A stretch of DNA of 64,000 bases. Source: an uncultured Flavobacterium sp. (GTDB lineage Bacteria > Bacteroidota > Bacteroidia > Flavobacteriales > Flavobacteriaceae). The stretch spans positions 62,001 to 126,000 of the forward strand of contig CALJVL010000009.1 of assembly GCA_937773775.1 (NCBI GenBank), given 5' to 3'. Positions 1-8,726 of this stretch are shown here, piece by piece. A program made the position numbers and the translations under genes. Below the pieces are notes generated by a model that did not search any database, was not told where the DNA came from, and worked only from the letters and a program-made list of their open reading frames with translations. How positions within the stretch are numbered: the stretch's first letter is position 1; the number at the start of each line of letters is the position of its first letter.

Positions 1-456
1 ATTCCTATCATTGCTGCAGGAGGTGTCGCTAGTGGCCGAGGAATGCTATCTGCGATGGTCTTAGGGGCTGATGCTGTGCAGGTAGGAAGCAGGTTTGCTG
101 CATCCATTGAGTCTTCTGCACATGAGAAGTTCAAGAAAACAATCGTAGAGGTGCAAGAAGGTGGGACGCAATTGACATTGAAAGAATTGGCTCCAGTTAG
201 ATTGATTAAAAACAAATTCTTTCAAGACCTTGAAAGTCTGTATGAAAAATGTCCAACAAAGGAGGAATTGACAACTTTGCTGGGCAGAGCAAGAGCAAAA
301 AGAGGTATGTTTGAGGGGGATTTAGTCGAGGGTGAGTTGGAGATCGGTCAAATCGCAGGATTGATTCATCAAATAAATTCGGCCGAAGAAATCATTTTGG
401 AAATGATGACAGACTTTGAAAATGCTAGAAGAGAAATGCTCGAATTTGATTTGTAA
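1..456 (+). CDS. Nitronate monooxygenase / FMN-dependent oxidoreductase, C-terminal part
   Basis: The gene is cut by the left edge of the window. The frame is open from base 1 and ends at the TAA at 454-456. The first residues (IPIIAAGGVASGRG) followed by GADAVQVGSRFAAS form the typical C-terminal phosphate-binding part of the FMN TIM barrel in the 2-nitropropane dioxygenase / nitronate monooxygenase family, which also contains FabK-type enoyl-ACP reductases. The remaining 100 or so residues form the usual helical tail. Members oxidise alkyl nitronates or use NAD(P)H and FMN in other reductions. The N-terminal half with the catalytic histidine is not visible, so the exact substrate cannot be assigned. 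Confidence 0.8.
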   Translation: MPIIAAGGVASGRGMLSAMVLGADAVQVGSRFAASIESSAHEKFKKTIVEVQEGGTQLTLKELAPVRLIKNKFFQDLESLYEKCPTKEELTTLLGRARAKRGMFEGDLVEGELEIGQIAGLIHQINSAEEIILEMMTDFENARREMLEFDL

Positions 457-468
457 TTTGTATAAATA

Positions 469-880
469 ATGGGTAAAATTAAATTATATATCGTGTTGCT
501 TGTTTTAGGGATTGGCTTGCAACAGACCTACGGCCAAGTATATAAATTCAAAACTTCTGGTTTTAGTGTTTTGGAAAAAAATGAAAGGGGCAAGTGGGGG
601 TAATTGGTCGGAGCTAAAATTAGTTAATGTTTTAGTGTCATTGGATACGAATAAAAATAGAATTCTTGTGTATTCTCAAGTTATTCAGTTGTTTGAAATT
701 ATAGAGTATCAATCCATAGAGGAAAATGACACGGATATTGTTTATTCTTTTACTTGCAAGGACAACAACGGAGATGATTGTACACTATCTATTATTACTA
801 GGAAAAAACAGGTCAATAGGAAGCAATTGTATATAAATTATGATGATAGAATTATCGTCTATAATATATTTAATTTGTAA
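469..880 (+). pseudogene. Small exported protein of unknown function, frameshifted
   Basis: Translation from the ATG at 469 gives a clear signal peptide (MGKIKLYIVLLVLGIGLQQ, cleavage likely after TYG) and then runs into TAA right after a GGGGG run at 596-600. The +1 frame immediately continues with NWSELKLVNVLVSLDT and stays open to 880. Removing one G joins the two halves as GKWGNWSEL, giving a protein of about 136 residues. I recognise it as a small secreted Flavobacteriia protein type of unknown function. Either the gene carries a one-base insertion or the extra G is a sequence error. The ATG at 512 is in the wrong reading context for a start, because it lies inside the signal peptide region. 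Confidence 0.7.
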
Positions 881-892
881 GGTATAAGTAAT

Positions 893-918
893 AAAAAGCC
901 GCTTATTGCGACTTTTTT
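893..918 (+). terminator. Probable terminator after the 469-880 gene
   Basis: AAAAAGCCGC and GCGACTTTTTT form a hairpin with a five-base loop and one C-A mismatch, followed by a T run. It lies 12 bases after the stop codon. The stem is short, so confidence is moderate. Confidence 0.5.
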
Positions 919-1035
919 ATTTAAATGGTCTTTCGTTTTTTATAAATTAAATGTAAATATCTTAGACTGAATCGTGAATTCCGTGATTCGCTTTTTAAAG
1001 TCGGAAAGGAGCTTTTAGGTAGCGCGCACCAAAAG

Positions 1036-1470
1036 CTAATCAACATCTTTAATAAAGTCATCATATTCCGAATAGAAAAGCTCTAAAGCATTCATATTTT
1101 GGTTATAAAAGGAGAATATATCATCCCAATAATTACGGTTGCTAACACTTACCTCCAGTTTTTCAATCCAAATACGGCTGATGGTTTTTCCGTTTTCGAG
1201 AACGTAATTTCTTTCGAATACCAGGTCCTTGATAAACTCTTCATCTAAAATAGTTTTTAAGGCTTCGAGCTTTTCAAAATATCCGGTTCGCAACTCATCG
1301 TTACGATGCTCTATATCGATTAGGACTTGTGCTTTTTTATTATCTACATAAAACTTGAAAGAGAAATCTTTTATTTTTGTATCGTATAGAACCCATTTTC
1401 GTGGGTATTTCTCTGCGAATGTGACCCAGAATTCTCGCTTTAATTTTTGAGTTTCTTCTCTGCTATACAT
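1036..1470 (-). CDS. DUF4268 domain-containing protein
   Basis: About 144 residues, soluble, no signal peptide. The pattern FWVTFAEKYPRKWVLYDTK, then FKFYVDNKKAQVLIDIEHR, then IWIEK near the end matches the DUF4268 family, a small domain related to nuclease-like folds that occurs alone in Flavobacteriia. The function is unknown. I chose the ATG at 1470 (MYSREE) because family members usually begin there. An upstream in-frame ATG at 1503 would add eleven Lys/Arg-rich residues. It is divergent from the Nudix gene, with about 85 bases between the two starts. Confidence 0.75.
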   Translation of the reverse strand: MYSREETQKLKREFWVTFAEKYPRKWVLYDTKIKDFSFKFYVDNKKAQVLIDIEHRNDELRTGYFEKLEALKTILDEEFIKDLVFERNYVLENGKTISRIWIEKLEVSVSNRNYWDDIFSFYNQNMNALELFYSEYDDFIKDVD

Positions 1471-1555
1471 TTTATTTCTTTTGGTTTTAGAAAATTTGCG
1501 CAATGTTATTTTCTAGACTATATTTATATTACGAATGCAAAAATAGACTTTGATT

Positions 1556-2206
1556 ATGGATTTTCAATATTTTTTAGAATATGTTCCCAATTTAGCTGAG
1601 GCCGAGCTTCCTGCTATGGAGGCTCATATTAAAATGGCGCCATTTGAAAGAATCGAAAGTTTGAAAAATTATGCCGTTGAAAATAATAGCCCAAGAATGG
1701 CTGCAGTAATGATGCTTTTTTATCCTAAAAACAGAATTACGCATTTAGTACTTATCGTTCGGAACTCTTATGAAGGTGTGCACTCAGGACAAATAGCATT
1801 TCCTGGAGGGAAATATGAAACTGAGGATGAAATTTTTTCAAAAACAGCCTTGCGAGAAACTCAAGAGGAGGTTGGTGTAAGCCCGGCGATAATAGATGTG
1901 ATTAAGGCTTTTACGCAAGTTTATGTTCCTCCCAGTAATTTTATCGTCCACCCTTTTTTAGGTATATGTAAGGAAGAAATTTGTTTTGTTCTTGACCCTA
2001 GTGAAGTGTCGAGTATTATCGAATTACCGCTGTCCGTTTTCTTGAATGATGAAATACTGATTGAATCGAAAATTTCCACGTCATACGCAAAGGAGATCAA
2101 TGTCCCTGCATTTGATATCGAAGGACATGTTGTTTGGGGAGCTACTGCAATGATATTGAGCGAATTGAAGGATGTTTTGAAAGTGGTGCTGAATTCAAGG
2201 CTTTGA
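1556..2206 (+). CDS. Nudix hydrolase, CoA pyrophosphatase type
   Basis: About 216 residues. The segment HSGQIAFPGGK is the NuCoA-type signature, and GGKYETEDEIFSKTALRE with TQEEVG is the Nudix box carrying the metal-binding glutamates. Together they point to hydrolysis of CoA or its derivatives to 3',5'-ADP and acyl-phosphopantetheine. The start is the ATG at 1556; a TTG two codons earlier is possible but less likely. The next gene is an acyltransferase, which is compatible with a lipid/CoA context but is not proof of linkage. Confidence 0.85.
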   Translation: MDFQYFLEYVPNLAEAELPAMEAHIKMAPFERIESLKNYAVENNSPRMAAVMMLFYPKNRITHLVLIVRNSYEGVHSGQIAFPGGKYETEDEIFSKTALRETQEEVGVSPAIIDVIKAFTQVYVPPSNFIVHPFLGICKEEICFVLDPSEVSSIIELPLSVFLNDEILIESKISTSYAKEINVPAFDIEGHVVWGATAMILSELKDVLKVVLNSRL

Positions 2207-2285
2207 TTTTTATCAACTAGACTTTTTTTAATTCATAAAGACAATCAGAAGCAGTTGTAGTAAGGAACATAAAGAATAAATGTCG

Positions 2286-2293
2286 TACGTTTG
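2286..2293 (+). promoter_or_regulatory. -7 box of the acyltransferase gene
   Basis: TACGTTTG matches the Bacteroidota -7 consensus TAnnTTTG and lies 32 bases before the ATG at 2326. No TTG element is seen at the usual spacing. Confidence 0.4.
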
Positions 2294-2325
2294 TAAACCA
2301 AATTCAGAAAATAAAATACAGTTTT

Positions 2326-3135
2326 ATGGGGTTATTTAAGAGAAATTCTTTTGGTCACATACTTTTTTTAAAGAAATGGTTGATTTGGTTTTTCGGAGCC
2401 ACTACCCACAGAAGGTATAGGGGATTTAATGAATTACAGATTGAAGGCTCAGAAATCATCCGTAATTTACCCGATACAAATGTTCTATTTATATCCAATC
2501 ATCAGACTTATTTTGCTGATGTTGTGGCTATGTTTCACGTTTTTAATGCTAGCTTGAAGGGCCGAGAGGATAATATAAAGAATGTACTTTATTTATGGAA
2601 CCCTAAACTGAATATTTATTATGTAGCCGCAAAAGAAACGATGCAAGCAGGGCTTTTACCGAGAATAATGGCTTACGCAGGAGCTATTACAGTTGAGCGA
2701 ACTTGGCGTTCTAAAGGTGTGGATGTTGAAAAGAAAAAAGAGGTTAACCCTAATGACACTGAAAACATCAAATTTGCCCTTGATGATGGTTGGGTAATTA
2801 CTTTTCCGCAAGGAACAACAAAATCATTCAAACCTGTAAGGAAAGGAACGGCTCATATCATCAAAGAACATCGGCCTATTGTGGTGCCAATTGTCATAGA
2901 CGGTTTTCGACGGTCCTTTGACAAAAAAGGGTTACGAATGAAAAAGAAAGGAATTCTACAATCCTTTATAATTAAAGAACCACTGGATATTGATTATGAT
3001 AATGACAGTATCGATGAGATTGTAGAGAAAGTAGAATATGCTATAGAGCAGCACTCTTCTTTTTTAAAAGTGATTCCGTGCGAGGAAATTGAAGAAGAGG
3101 AAAAATTAAACAAACTTCGGCGATATGATTATTGA
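2326..3135 (+). CDS. 1-acyl-sn-glycerol-3-phosphate acyltransferase family protein (PlsC-like)
   Basis: 269 residues. The acyltransferase blocks are present in order: SNHQTYFADV around residue 60, then KETMQAGLLPRIMAYAGAITVERTW with the conserved arginine region, then TFPQGTTKSF (the FPEGT block) and VPIVIDGF. This family moves an acyl chain from acyl-ACP or acyl-CoA to lysophosphatidate or a related acceptor at the inner membrane. One oddity is the first block, which reads H-x5-D rather than the usual H-x4-D. The protein ends in an acidic/lysine tail. It is monocistronic and its 3' end is 1 base from a convergent gene. Confidence 0.85.
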   Translation: MGLFKRNSFGHILFLKKWLIWFFGATTHRRYRGFNELQIEGSEIIRNLPDTNVLFISNHQTYFADVVAMFHVFNASLKGREDNIKNVLYLWNPKLNIYYVAAKETMQAGLLPRIMAYAGAITVERTWRSKGVDVEKKKEVNPNDTENIKFALDDGWVITFPQGTTKSFKPVRKGTAHIIKEHRPIVVPIVIDGFRRSFDKKGLRMKKKGILQSFIIKEPLDIDYDNDSIDEIVEKVEYAIEQHSSFLKVIPCEEIEEEEKLNKLRRYDY

Positions 3136-3136
3136 T

Positions 3137-3769
3137 TTATAAATCAATTTTTTGTAATTCTTTATAATTGGAATGTAATCTTCGAAGTAGGATTCCGTAC
3201 AAGAGCCTATAAAAAAGCCAAAATAATCCAAAGAATACAGTCGTAGTCAATAGCAAAACGCCTATTGTGATTGCCATTACTTTTCCGTTATTTGCGATTT
3301 GATCGCTCAAGATACTGGTTTCTGGATTGTAAACTAAAGCGATTACAAAACCTATGACTAAACTCAAAAGAGCCATCACAAGATTGTACCATACATAATA
3401 CTTGACCGTTTTTCGAGTTTTTAAAATGTCTTTCATCAATTGCTTGGTAGATACGGTCGTAGTGATTCGAATGTAGTTTTTGTAGAATAAGTATATAAAA
3501 GCCAATATTACCCCGTAGTTGAATATGGTTAGTACTCTGAAATAGGATATCAGATCAGTATGATTGATCTGTTCTAAATATTCATCGGTATTAAAAAACA
3601 CGCTGATTGAAGTCCATAGTAAAACCTCCAAAATACTAATAATTAAAATCCACTTCACGATCGAAGATGATTTTTTATGGATCATTTTATAAATTTCTAT
3701 TTCCGAGATTTGCTGAAAAGAATTTTCGTTCTTTTTCCAGTCTTTTTTTAATAAATCCAGCTCTTTCAT
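3137..3769 (-). CDS. Membrane protein encoded with an ECF sigma factor, possible anti-sigma partner
   Basis: 210 residues with an N-terminal cytoplasmic stretch (about 35 residues, MKELDLLKKDWKK) and four predicted hydrophobic segments, at roughly 38-58, 82-97, 125-146 and 168-190. It starts 5 bases after the stop of the sigma factor gene on the same strand. This arrangement, a sigma factor followed directly by a membrane protein with a short cytosolic N terminus, is typical of sigma/anti-sigma pairs. No zinc-binding HxxxCxxC anti-sigma motif is visible, so the anti-sigma role is inferred from position only. Confidence 0.7.
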   Translation of the reverse strand: MKELDLLKKDWKKNENSFQQISEIEIYKMIHKKSSSIVKWILIISILEVLLWTSISVFFNTDEYLEQINHTDLISYFRVLTIFNYGVILAFIYLFYKNYIRITTTVSTKQLMKDILKTRKTVKYYVWYNLVMALLSLVIGFVIALVYNPETSILSDQIANNGKVMAITIGVLLLTTTVFFGLFWLFYRLLYGILLRRLHSNYKELQKIDL

Positions 3770-3774
3770 ATTCC

Positions 3775-4269
3775 TTACGGATTTAATATTTTTTTTAATT
3801 TCCCTTTAATTCTGTTCATTTTCACTCTAGCATTCACTTCGCTGATACCGAGCGTTTCGGCAATTTCTCGATAGTCTTTATCTTCTAGATACATGAAAAC
3901 TAACGCCTTTTCGATGTCATTTAGCTGGTAAACGGCTTTATACATGAGCTTAATCTGTTCTTCTTCCTCATAATTATAATCGACGTCTTTTATGAAATGC
4001 TGCTGTCCCTCATACTCAACTGTGGCGATAGATCGTTTGTTTTTTCGGTATAATGTAATGGCTGTATTCAGTGCTACACGATAGGCCCAGGTTGAAAATT
4101 TGCTATCTCCTCTGAACTTTGGAAAAGCTTTCCATAATTGAATCGTGATTTCTTGAAACAGATCTTTGTGCGCATCTTCACAATCGGTATATAACCTACA
4201 TATCTTGTGGATTATATTTTGATTTTCTTTTAATTGCTTTACAAAAGAATGTTCTAGATTTTCACTCAT
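3775..4269 (-). CDS. RNA polymerase sigma-70 factor, ECF type
   Basis: 164 residues. Region 2 is visible as LFQEITIQLWKAFPKF with FSTWAYRVALNTAI, and region 4 as LEDKDYREIAETLGISEVNARVKMNR, a helix-turn-helix that reads the -35 element. There is no region 1 or 3, as expected for the extracytoplasmic function group. It is the first gene of a two-gene unit with the membrane protein that follows it. A signal sensed at the envelope is likely, but the regulon cannot be read from this window. Confidence 0.9.
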   Translation of the reverse strand: MSENLEHSFVKQLKENQNIIHKICRLYTDCEDAHKDLFQEITIQLWKAFPKFRGDSKFSTWAYRVALNTAITLYRKNKRSIATVEYEGQQHFIKDVDYNYEEEEQIKLMYKAVYQLNDIEKALVFMYLEDKDYREIAETLGISEVNARVKMNRIKGKLKKILNP

Positions 4270-4652
4270 GATTCATTAGTAGTGTTCTTATAGAATTTGT
4301 TACAAAGTACTGTTTTTTTATTTGGAAGCAAAGTTTTTATGGAATCTAATAAAGAGCTCTCCGGCGCCGTATTGCAATCTTTATTATTCTTTTTTTTGAA
4401 GAAAAAATCGAATTTTAGGACCATCTGGACTAGTTAATACCTGTTTTTATTTATAAGCCTGCTTCTTGTTTAATATTTTCAAAATGTTACTGTTGTTTTA
4501 AGAATTTTAGAGATAGTAATCTTAATAGAGGGCGTTCGTAATTTATGTTTTTACTTAGATTGCTTTTTAATCCATAAATAAGAACAAATGGAATCAGTAT
4601 TTTGTGACAGTTCGACGGTGGTATCTTCTAGTAGATCTTTTGGAGATAGAGT
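4270..4652. other. Intergenic region, no gene recognised
   Basis: 383 bases between the start of the ECF sigma gene and the end of the DUF3810 gene, both on the minus strand. It must hold the promoter of the sigma factor unit. A 32-codon ATG frame at 4339 has no recognisable features. No strong hairpin terminator is seen after the DUF3810 gene. Confidence 0.5.
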
Positions 4653-5720
4653 TTACAGTTCATAATTTTTTTTACCGTAATAGTTTACTATTAAATTGAT
4701 AAACTTGCTATAGCTCTCCATTCCTTCTTTTTGTTGATTTAGTTTTAAAAAATTATCATAAAAAATATGAAAGCCAGTTTCTAATGGAGTTTTGTAGTTA
4801 GCATTAAATACTACACTTTCCTGATAGTTTTTTATAATTCCAGGATGTACCGTTTTTAGTAATTGGTCAAAAAGCGGCTTATTGCGTCTCTCCCAGTTAG
4901 CTAAACAATAACGCAAGGCAAAACTATATCCAGAATATTGAAAGTATAAATTTTCGTTCTTCACAGAGGCTAGAAAACCAATAAAATTGCATTCGGTTTC
5001 ACTAGCAAACCCTAATTGGTGTGCCATTTCATGGCAAGTAGTAGTTGGGAAATTATACATTGGACCCATATAATTAACCTGTGCCTCATTAGTAAATGGA
5101 TTTAAATAACCGCTAAATCCCATATAGGTTAGCGGCAAGCTTATTATTGATTTTTTTGTGCTCAAATTGCTGTATCTAAAGAAGGTGTGTGTGTCCGATA
5201 AATTCTTGTAGCCATTTAAAGTCATTTGGAATGCTTGGTCTTGTGAGTAGGGGAATACAACTTTTGCACTATTATCTTTTGTTATTTGACTTTGGATCAC
5301 ATTGGTTTTTGCAATTAGTTTTTTAGTAAAATGAAGTAGCTCCTCATTTGAATAATCTCTTTCGATTGACATTTTTTCAAAAAGTGGTTCTCGATAATAG
5401 TTCATAGCCCAAAGCAGATGAAACACAAAGTAAAAAATTGAAGCGAAACTTAAAATATGTAATGTATTATTTTTCCAATGCAATTTCCAGGTTTTTCTTT
5501 TGATCCAGAGCCATCTTAATATGAAGAATATTAAAATAAAATAAATAAAATCCCCTACTGAAAAAGGAATGTTTCCAAAAGCAGTTCTTGAAAATGACGA
5601 GATAAAAGGATACAATCCGTTGCTGTAGTATCGTTCTACATATTCAGGAAAAAACGAAATGATTTGAAGAAAAGTAATTTGGACAAAAAGAAAAAGCGGA
5701 AGTATATATTTTTGTTTCAC
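4653..5720 (-). CDS. DUF3810 domain-containing membrane protein with HExxH motif
   Basis: 355 residues. Three hydrophobic segments (about residues 6-24, 52-68 and 88-108) are followed by a long extracytoplasmic domain. That domain contains HEMAHQLGF, an HExxH zinc-binding motif typical of gluzincin metallopeptidases, with E/N-rich residues shortly after it (ETECNF) that could supply the third ligand. This is the layout of the DUF3810 family, whose substrate is not known. The start is GTG at 5720, since the first hydrophobic segment begins at once and no in-frame ATG precedes it. Confidence 0.85.
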   Translation of the reverse strand: MKQKYILPLFLFVQITFLQIISFFPEYVERYYSNGLYPFISSFSRTAFGNIPFSVGDFIYFILIFFILRWLWIKRKTWKLHWKNNTLHILSFASIFYFVFHLLWAMNYYREPLFEKMSIERDYSNEELLHFTKKLIAKTNVIQSQITKDNSAKVVFPYSQDQAFQMTLNGYKNLSDTHTFFRYSNLSTKKSIISLPLTYMGFSGYLNPFTNEAQVNYMGPMYNFPTTTCHEMAHQLGFASETECNFIGFLASVKNENLYFQYSGYSFALRYCLANWERRNKPLFDQLLKTVHPGIIKNYQESVVFNANYKTPLETGFHIFYDNFLKLNQQKEGMESYSKFINLIVNYYGKKNYEL

Positions 5721-5787
5721 GGCAATTATTTATAAAATGTAAAGGTAATTACAATATCTATTACTGCCGAAAAGAGTTTAAACTTTG

Positions 5788-5795
5788 TAACTTTG
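5788..5795 (+). promoter_or_regulatory. -7 box of pepD
   Basis: TAACTTTG is a perfect TAnnTTTG match, 34 bases before the pepD start. The upstream TTG element is not evident. Confidence 0.45.
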
Positions 5796-5829
5796 AATTT
5801 TAGAAATAATAAACTTCAATTATAAATAA

Positions 5830-7293
5830 ATGAGTCAAGAAATAAGAAATTTAGAACCCAAAGTACTTTGGAATAAGTTTGCCGATTTAAATGCTGTCCC
5901 TCGCCCTTCTAAAAAAGAGGAACGAGTAATTGAATTTATGAAAAACTTCGGGAATAAGCTTGGATTAGAAACTTTTGAAGATGATATCCGAAATGTAATT
6001 ATCCGAAAGCCAGCTACCGCAGGAATGGAAAACCGTAAAGCGATTGTCATGCAAGGGCATTTGGACATGGTACACCAGAAAAACTCAGATACTGTTTTTG
6101 ATTTCGATACCCAAGGAATAGACATGTATGTAGATGAGGACTGGGTTCGTGCCAGAGGAACGACTCTTGGTGCTGATAATGGTCTTGGTGTTGCTGCTAT
6201 TATGGCAATATTAGAGAGCAAAGACATTCCGCATCCCGCTATTGAAGCTCTGTTTACTGTCGACGAAGAAACCGGAATGACAGGAGCATCAGAATTAAAG
6301 GGAGGTATTTTACAAGGGCAAATTCTTTTAAACTTAGATACGGAAGAAGATGATGAAATCGATATTGGTTGTGCCGGTGGTATCGATGTAACAGCAACCG
6401 CCGAATATGACGAGGAGGAAACTCCAGAAGGTTCTATAGGTTATAAAATCACAGTAAAAGGATTAAAAGGTGGTCATTCAGGAATGGATATTCATAAAGG
6501 TTTAGGGAATGCTAATAAAATTATGAACCGTTTATTATTTGATGGTTTTGATAATTTTGGATTACAGATTTCCGAAATCGAGGGAGGAAGTTTGCGTAAT
6601 GCAATTCCAAGAGAAAGTGTCGCTATGGTTATAATTGCTGAAGTGTATGATGAGGCATTTGTTTATGATATGCAGCAAATTGTAAACGATATCAAAAGTG
6701 AGTTACAAACTTCAGAACCAAATCTAGAGGTTGTTTTTGATAAATTAGATGCAGCTCCTGCTAAAGTAATGCCTTCTATTGCACAGTTTTATTTCGTTAG
6801 ATCGATTTATGCTGCTCAGAATGGTGTCTATGGTATGAGTGCTGATTTTGTCGATCTAGTGGAAACTTCTAACAATATTGCTAAAGTAGAATTAGCAGGT
6901 GGAAATCTTACTGTACAATGCTTAACACGTTCTTCTGTAGAAACAGCTAAATTTGATTTGGCAAATAGTTTGCGTTCTGCTTTTGAATTGATGGGATGCG
7001 AAGTAGAGCTGTCAGGGTCTTATCCCGGCTGGACCCCAAATGCTGAATCAGAAATATTAGATGTTTTGGTGCCTATTTACGAAAAACAAAATGGAGAGAA
7101 GCCTAGAGTTGTTGCATGTCACGCAGGATTGGAATGCGGCATTCTTGGGACTAATTATCCTGAGATGGATATGATTTCTTTTGGTCCTACCATTCAGGGG
7201 CCACACTCACCAGATGAAAGAGCTAGTATCTCCTCCTCTCAAAAGTTCTGGAAATTTTTATTGGAAATTTTGTCTAATATTCCCATGAAATAA
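5830..7293 (+). CDS. pepD: Aminoacyl-histidine dipeptidase (Xaa-His dipeptidase, M20 family)
   Basis: 487 residues, the usual length of PepD. Visible landmarks of the M20 di-zinc peptidases are QGHLDMVHQ near residue 80 (first metal histidine and the neighbouring aspartate), ADNGLGVA (bridging aspartate), DEETGMTGA (catalytic and metal glutamates), GGHSGMDIHKG in the lid domain, and the C-terminal PHSPDE metal histidine. It cleaves dipeptides such as carnosine and other Xaa-His substrates in the cytoplasm. It is followed by a strong hairpin terminator, so it is probably monocistronic. Confidence 0.95.
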   Translation: MSQEIRNLEPKVLWNKFADLNAVPRPSKKEERVIEFMKNFGNKLGLETFEDDIRNVIIRKPATAGMENRKAIVMQGHLDMVHQKNSDTVFDFDTQGIDMYVDEDWVRARGTTLGADNGLGVAAIMAILESKDIPHPAIEALFTVDEETGMTGASELKGGILQGQILLNLDTEEDDEIDIGCAGGIDVTATAEYDEEETPEGSIGYKITVKGLKGGHSGMDIHKGLGNANKIMNRLLFDGFDNFGLQISEIEGGSLRNAIPRESVAMVIIAEVYDEAFVYDMQQIVNDIKSELQTSEPNLEVVFDKLDAAPAKVMPSIAQFYFVRSIYAAQNGVYGMSADFVDLVETSNNIAKVELAGGNLTVQCLTRSSVETAKFDLANSLRSAFELMGCEVELSGSYPGWTPNAESEILDVLVPIYEKQNGEKPRVVACHAGLECGILGTNYPEMDMISFGPTIQGPHSPDERASISSSQKFWKFLLEILSNIPMK

Positions 7294-7321
7294 TAGAAAA
7301 TCACTTAATATAGAAATAAGT

Positions 7322-7349
7322 AACCCTCGTTTATCAATAAGCGAGGGTT
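7322..7349 (+). terminator. Rho-independent terminator of pepD
   Basis: A 12-bp stem (AACCCTCGTTTA with TAAGCGAGGGTT, one G-U pair) closes a TCAA loop and is followed by TTGTTATTTT. It starts 28 bases after the pepD stop codon. It can also act on the minus-strand small gene that ends at 7366. Confidence 0.85.
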
Positions 7350-7365
7350 TGTTATTTTAAAGAAA

Positions 7366-7476
7366 TTAGTCTCTTTTAGGAGCGTTCTTCTTTTCTCTTT
7401 TTTCTTCTTTTTTTTCTTTAGCCGTTTTAAGAGGCTCTTTCTTGGCGGTTTTTTTCGCGTCTTGACTTTTTGCCAT
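7366..7476 (-). CDS. Small Lys-rich protein of 36 residues
   Basis: ATG at 7476 to TAA at 7366 on the minus strand encodes MAKSQDAKKTAKKEPLKTAK and then a KEKKEEKREKKNAPKRD-like tail. About half of the residues are lysine or arginine, mixed with alanine and glutamate. I recall very similar 35-40 residue proteins in other Flavobacterium genomes, which supports it as a real gene despite its length. It could bind nucleic acid or the ribosome, but no function is established here. It converges on the pepD terminator. Confidence 0.6.
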   Translation of the reverse strand: MAKSQDAKKTAKKEPLKTAKEKKEEKREKKNAPKRD

Positions 7477-7870
7477 GATGTAATTATTTAATTTATTTAA
7501 GTAAATGTAAATAATATATTGATTTGTTTTAATAATTATTTCGAAAAACCAGCACCTATAGCTATTAATTTGACTGCGTTTATTGAAAGCTAAGGGATTA
7601 AGATTTATTTTCCAATTACTTGTTGGATTCGTTATGTTTATTATTTATTGTTTTTTGCAGCTCTAGTCTGGCTGATAATTTTGTGAATACAATGTTTCGA
7701 GTGCTAAAACTACTCATTTGTAAACTATAATTGCTAGTTTATTGCGTGTTCTGCGTTTCTTCTACTCTGCTTCCATTGATGTTTATAAAGCCGTAGTCAA
7801 TTTATTTAAATAAAATTGAAACTTATATATCTTTGACTGCTTATAAGTTTAAGCTATCGGTGTAGCGTGT
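7477..7870. other. Intergenic region, no gene recognised
   Basis: 394 AT-rich bases between the small Lys-rich gene and the 3' end of the carboxypeptidase-like gene. The part next to 7477 should contain the promoter of the small gene. No other coding or structured feature is apparent. Confidence 0.4.
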
Positions 7871-8638
7871 TTATCGGATCTTCAAAACTTTGTACTCTTC
7901 ATAACATCCGCTTATGGCATCCATTATTTGTAGATCATTTGCTGTTTTTATGAAAGATTCCGAGTAATTGCATCGTTGTAATATTTCGGCAATTTCTTTT
8001 TTGTCTACCCCAAGTAGGACCGCTATCGTTTCCCTATCAAACTTAGATGCCAGAAGATTTCGGACAGTGTCGTCTTTCTTCATTTCTTTTAGTTTTTTTA
8101 GCTGGTTGGGGTTGTTTCCAAAGAAATTATAGAGCATGTCTGCTGGATTAAAAATGGAGCCTAAGATTCTTCCAAAAGCATTTGGAGAATATTCGCCAGC
8201 TTCATAGCCATGTGTTAATCCAGAAATACTATAGCGATAGTTTTCATTCGTTGGAATTGTTTTTGAATCAACCTCAAGGTAGCCTGTAAGGTTAAAAGGT
8301 CTAATTACTACTTCTTCAAGTGCAATTGCTTTTTCGGTAAGAAATATTTTGGCAACTTTATTTTTTATCCAGTCATTGGTTACTTTAACCCTTAGTGATT
8401 GAAATCCTAAAAATGAAATGTGTAGCGTATCGGTTGGGTGCACGTCGATTTCAAAATAACCTTGTGAATCAGTTCGTGCTCCCCTAACTTTATTGATGTT
8501 GATGATGTTTACATTAATTAGAGGTGACTTAGTGTTGTCGTTATAGATAAAACCTGATACTTTTTGAGAGTGAATAGTATCCTGTGCGAATGCGTTTGAG
8601 GATAGTATTAAAAAAAAGAAGACTACAAAATATTTCAT
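7871..8638 (-). CDS. Exported protein with carboxypeptidase-like regulatory domain
   Basis: 255 residues. Residues 1-19 form a signal peptide ending in AFA. Residues 25-105 form a carboxypeptidase-D regulatory-like beta-sandwich (VSGFIYNDNTKSPLINVNI, RTDSQGYFEI, LHISFLGFQS, LEEVVI), the same module that precedes the plug of SusC-like receptors. There is no plug or barrel, and the remaining 140 residues are a helical domain with many charged residues. Proteins like this are common in Flavobacteriia and are thought to be periplasmic. Function unknown. Confidence 0.8.
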   Translation of the reverse strand: MKYFVVFFFLILSSNAFAQDTIHSQKVSGFIYNDNTKSPLINVNIININKVRGARTDSQGYFEIDVHPTDTLHISFLGFQSLRVKVTNDWIKNKVAKIFLTEKAIALEEVVIRPFNLTGYLEVDSKTIPTNENYRYSISGLTHGYEAGEYSPNAFGRILGSIFNPADMLYNFFGNNPNQLKKLKEMKKDDTVRNLLASKFDRETIAVLLGVDKKEIAEILQRCNYSESFIKTANDLQIMDAISGCYEEYKVLKIR

Positions 8639-8726
8639 AAACTGGTTTAAAACTTTAAAAGTAATAAAACAGGATTAAATATTTTGTAGTCCTTTATATT
8701 ATTATAAGAAAATTAACAAATAAATG

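Noticed and set aside
5835..6227. 130-codon frame antisense to pepD
   Set aside because: It is fully inside the well-supported pepD gene and has no family features.
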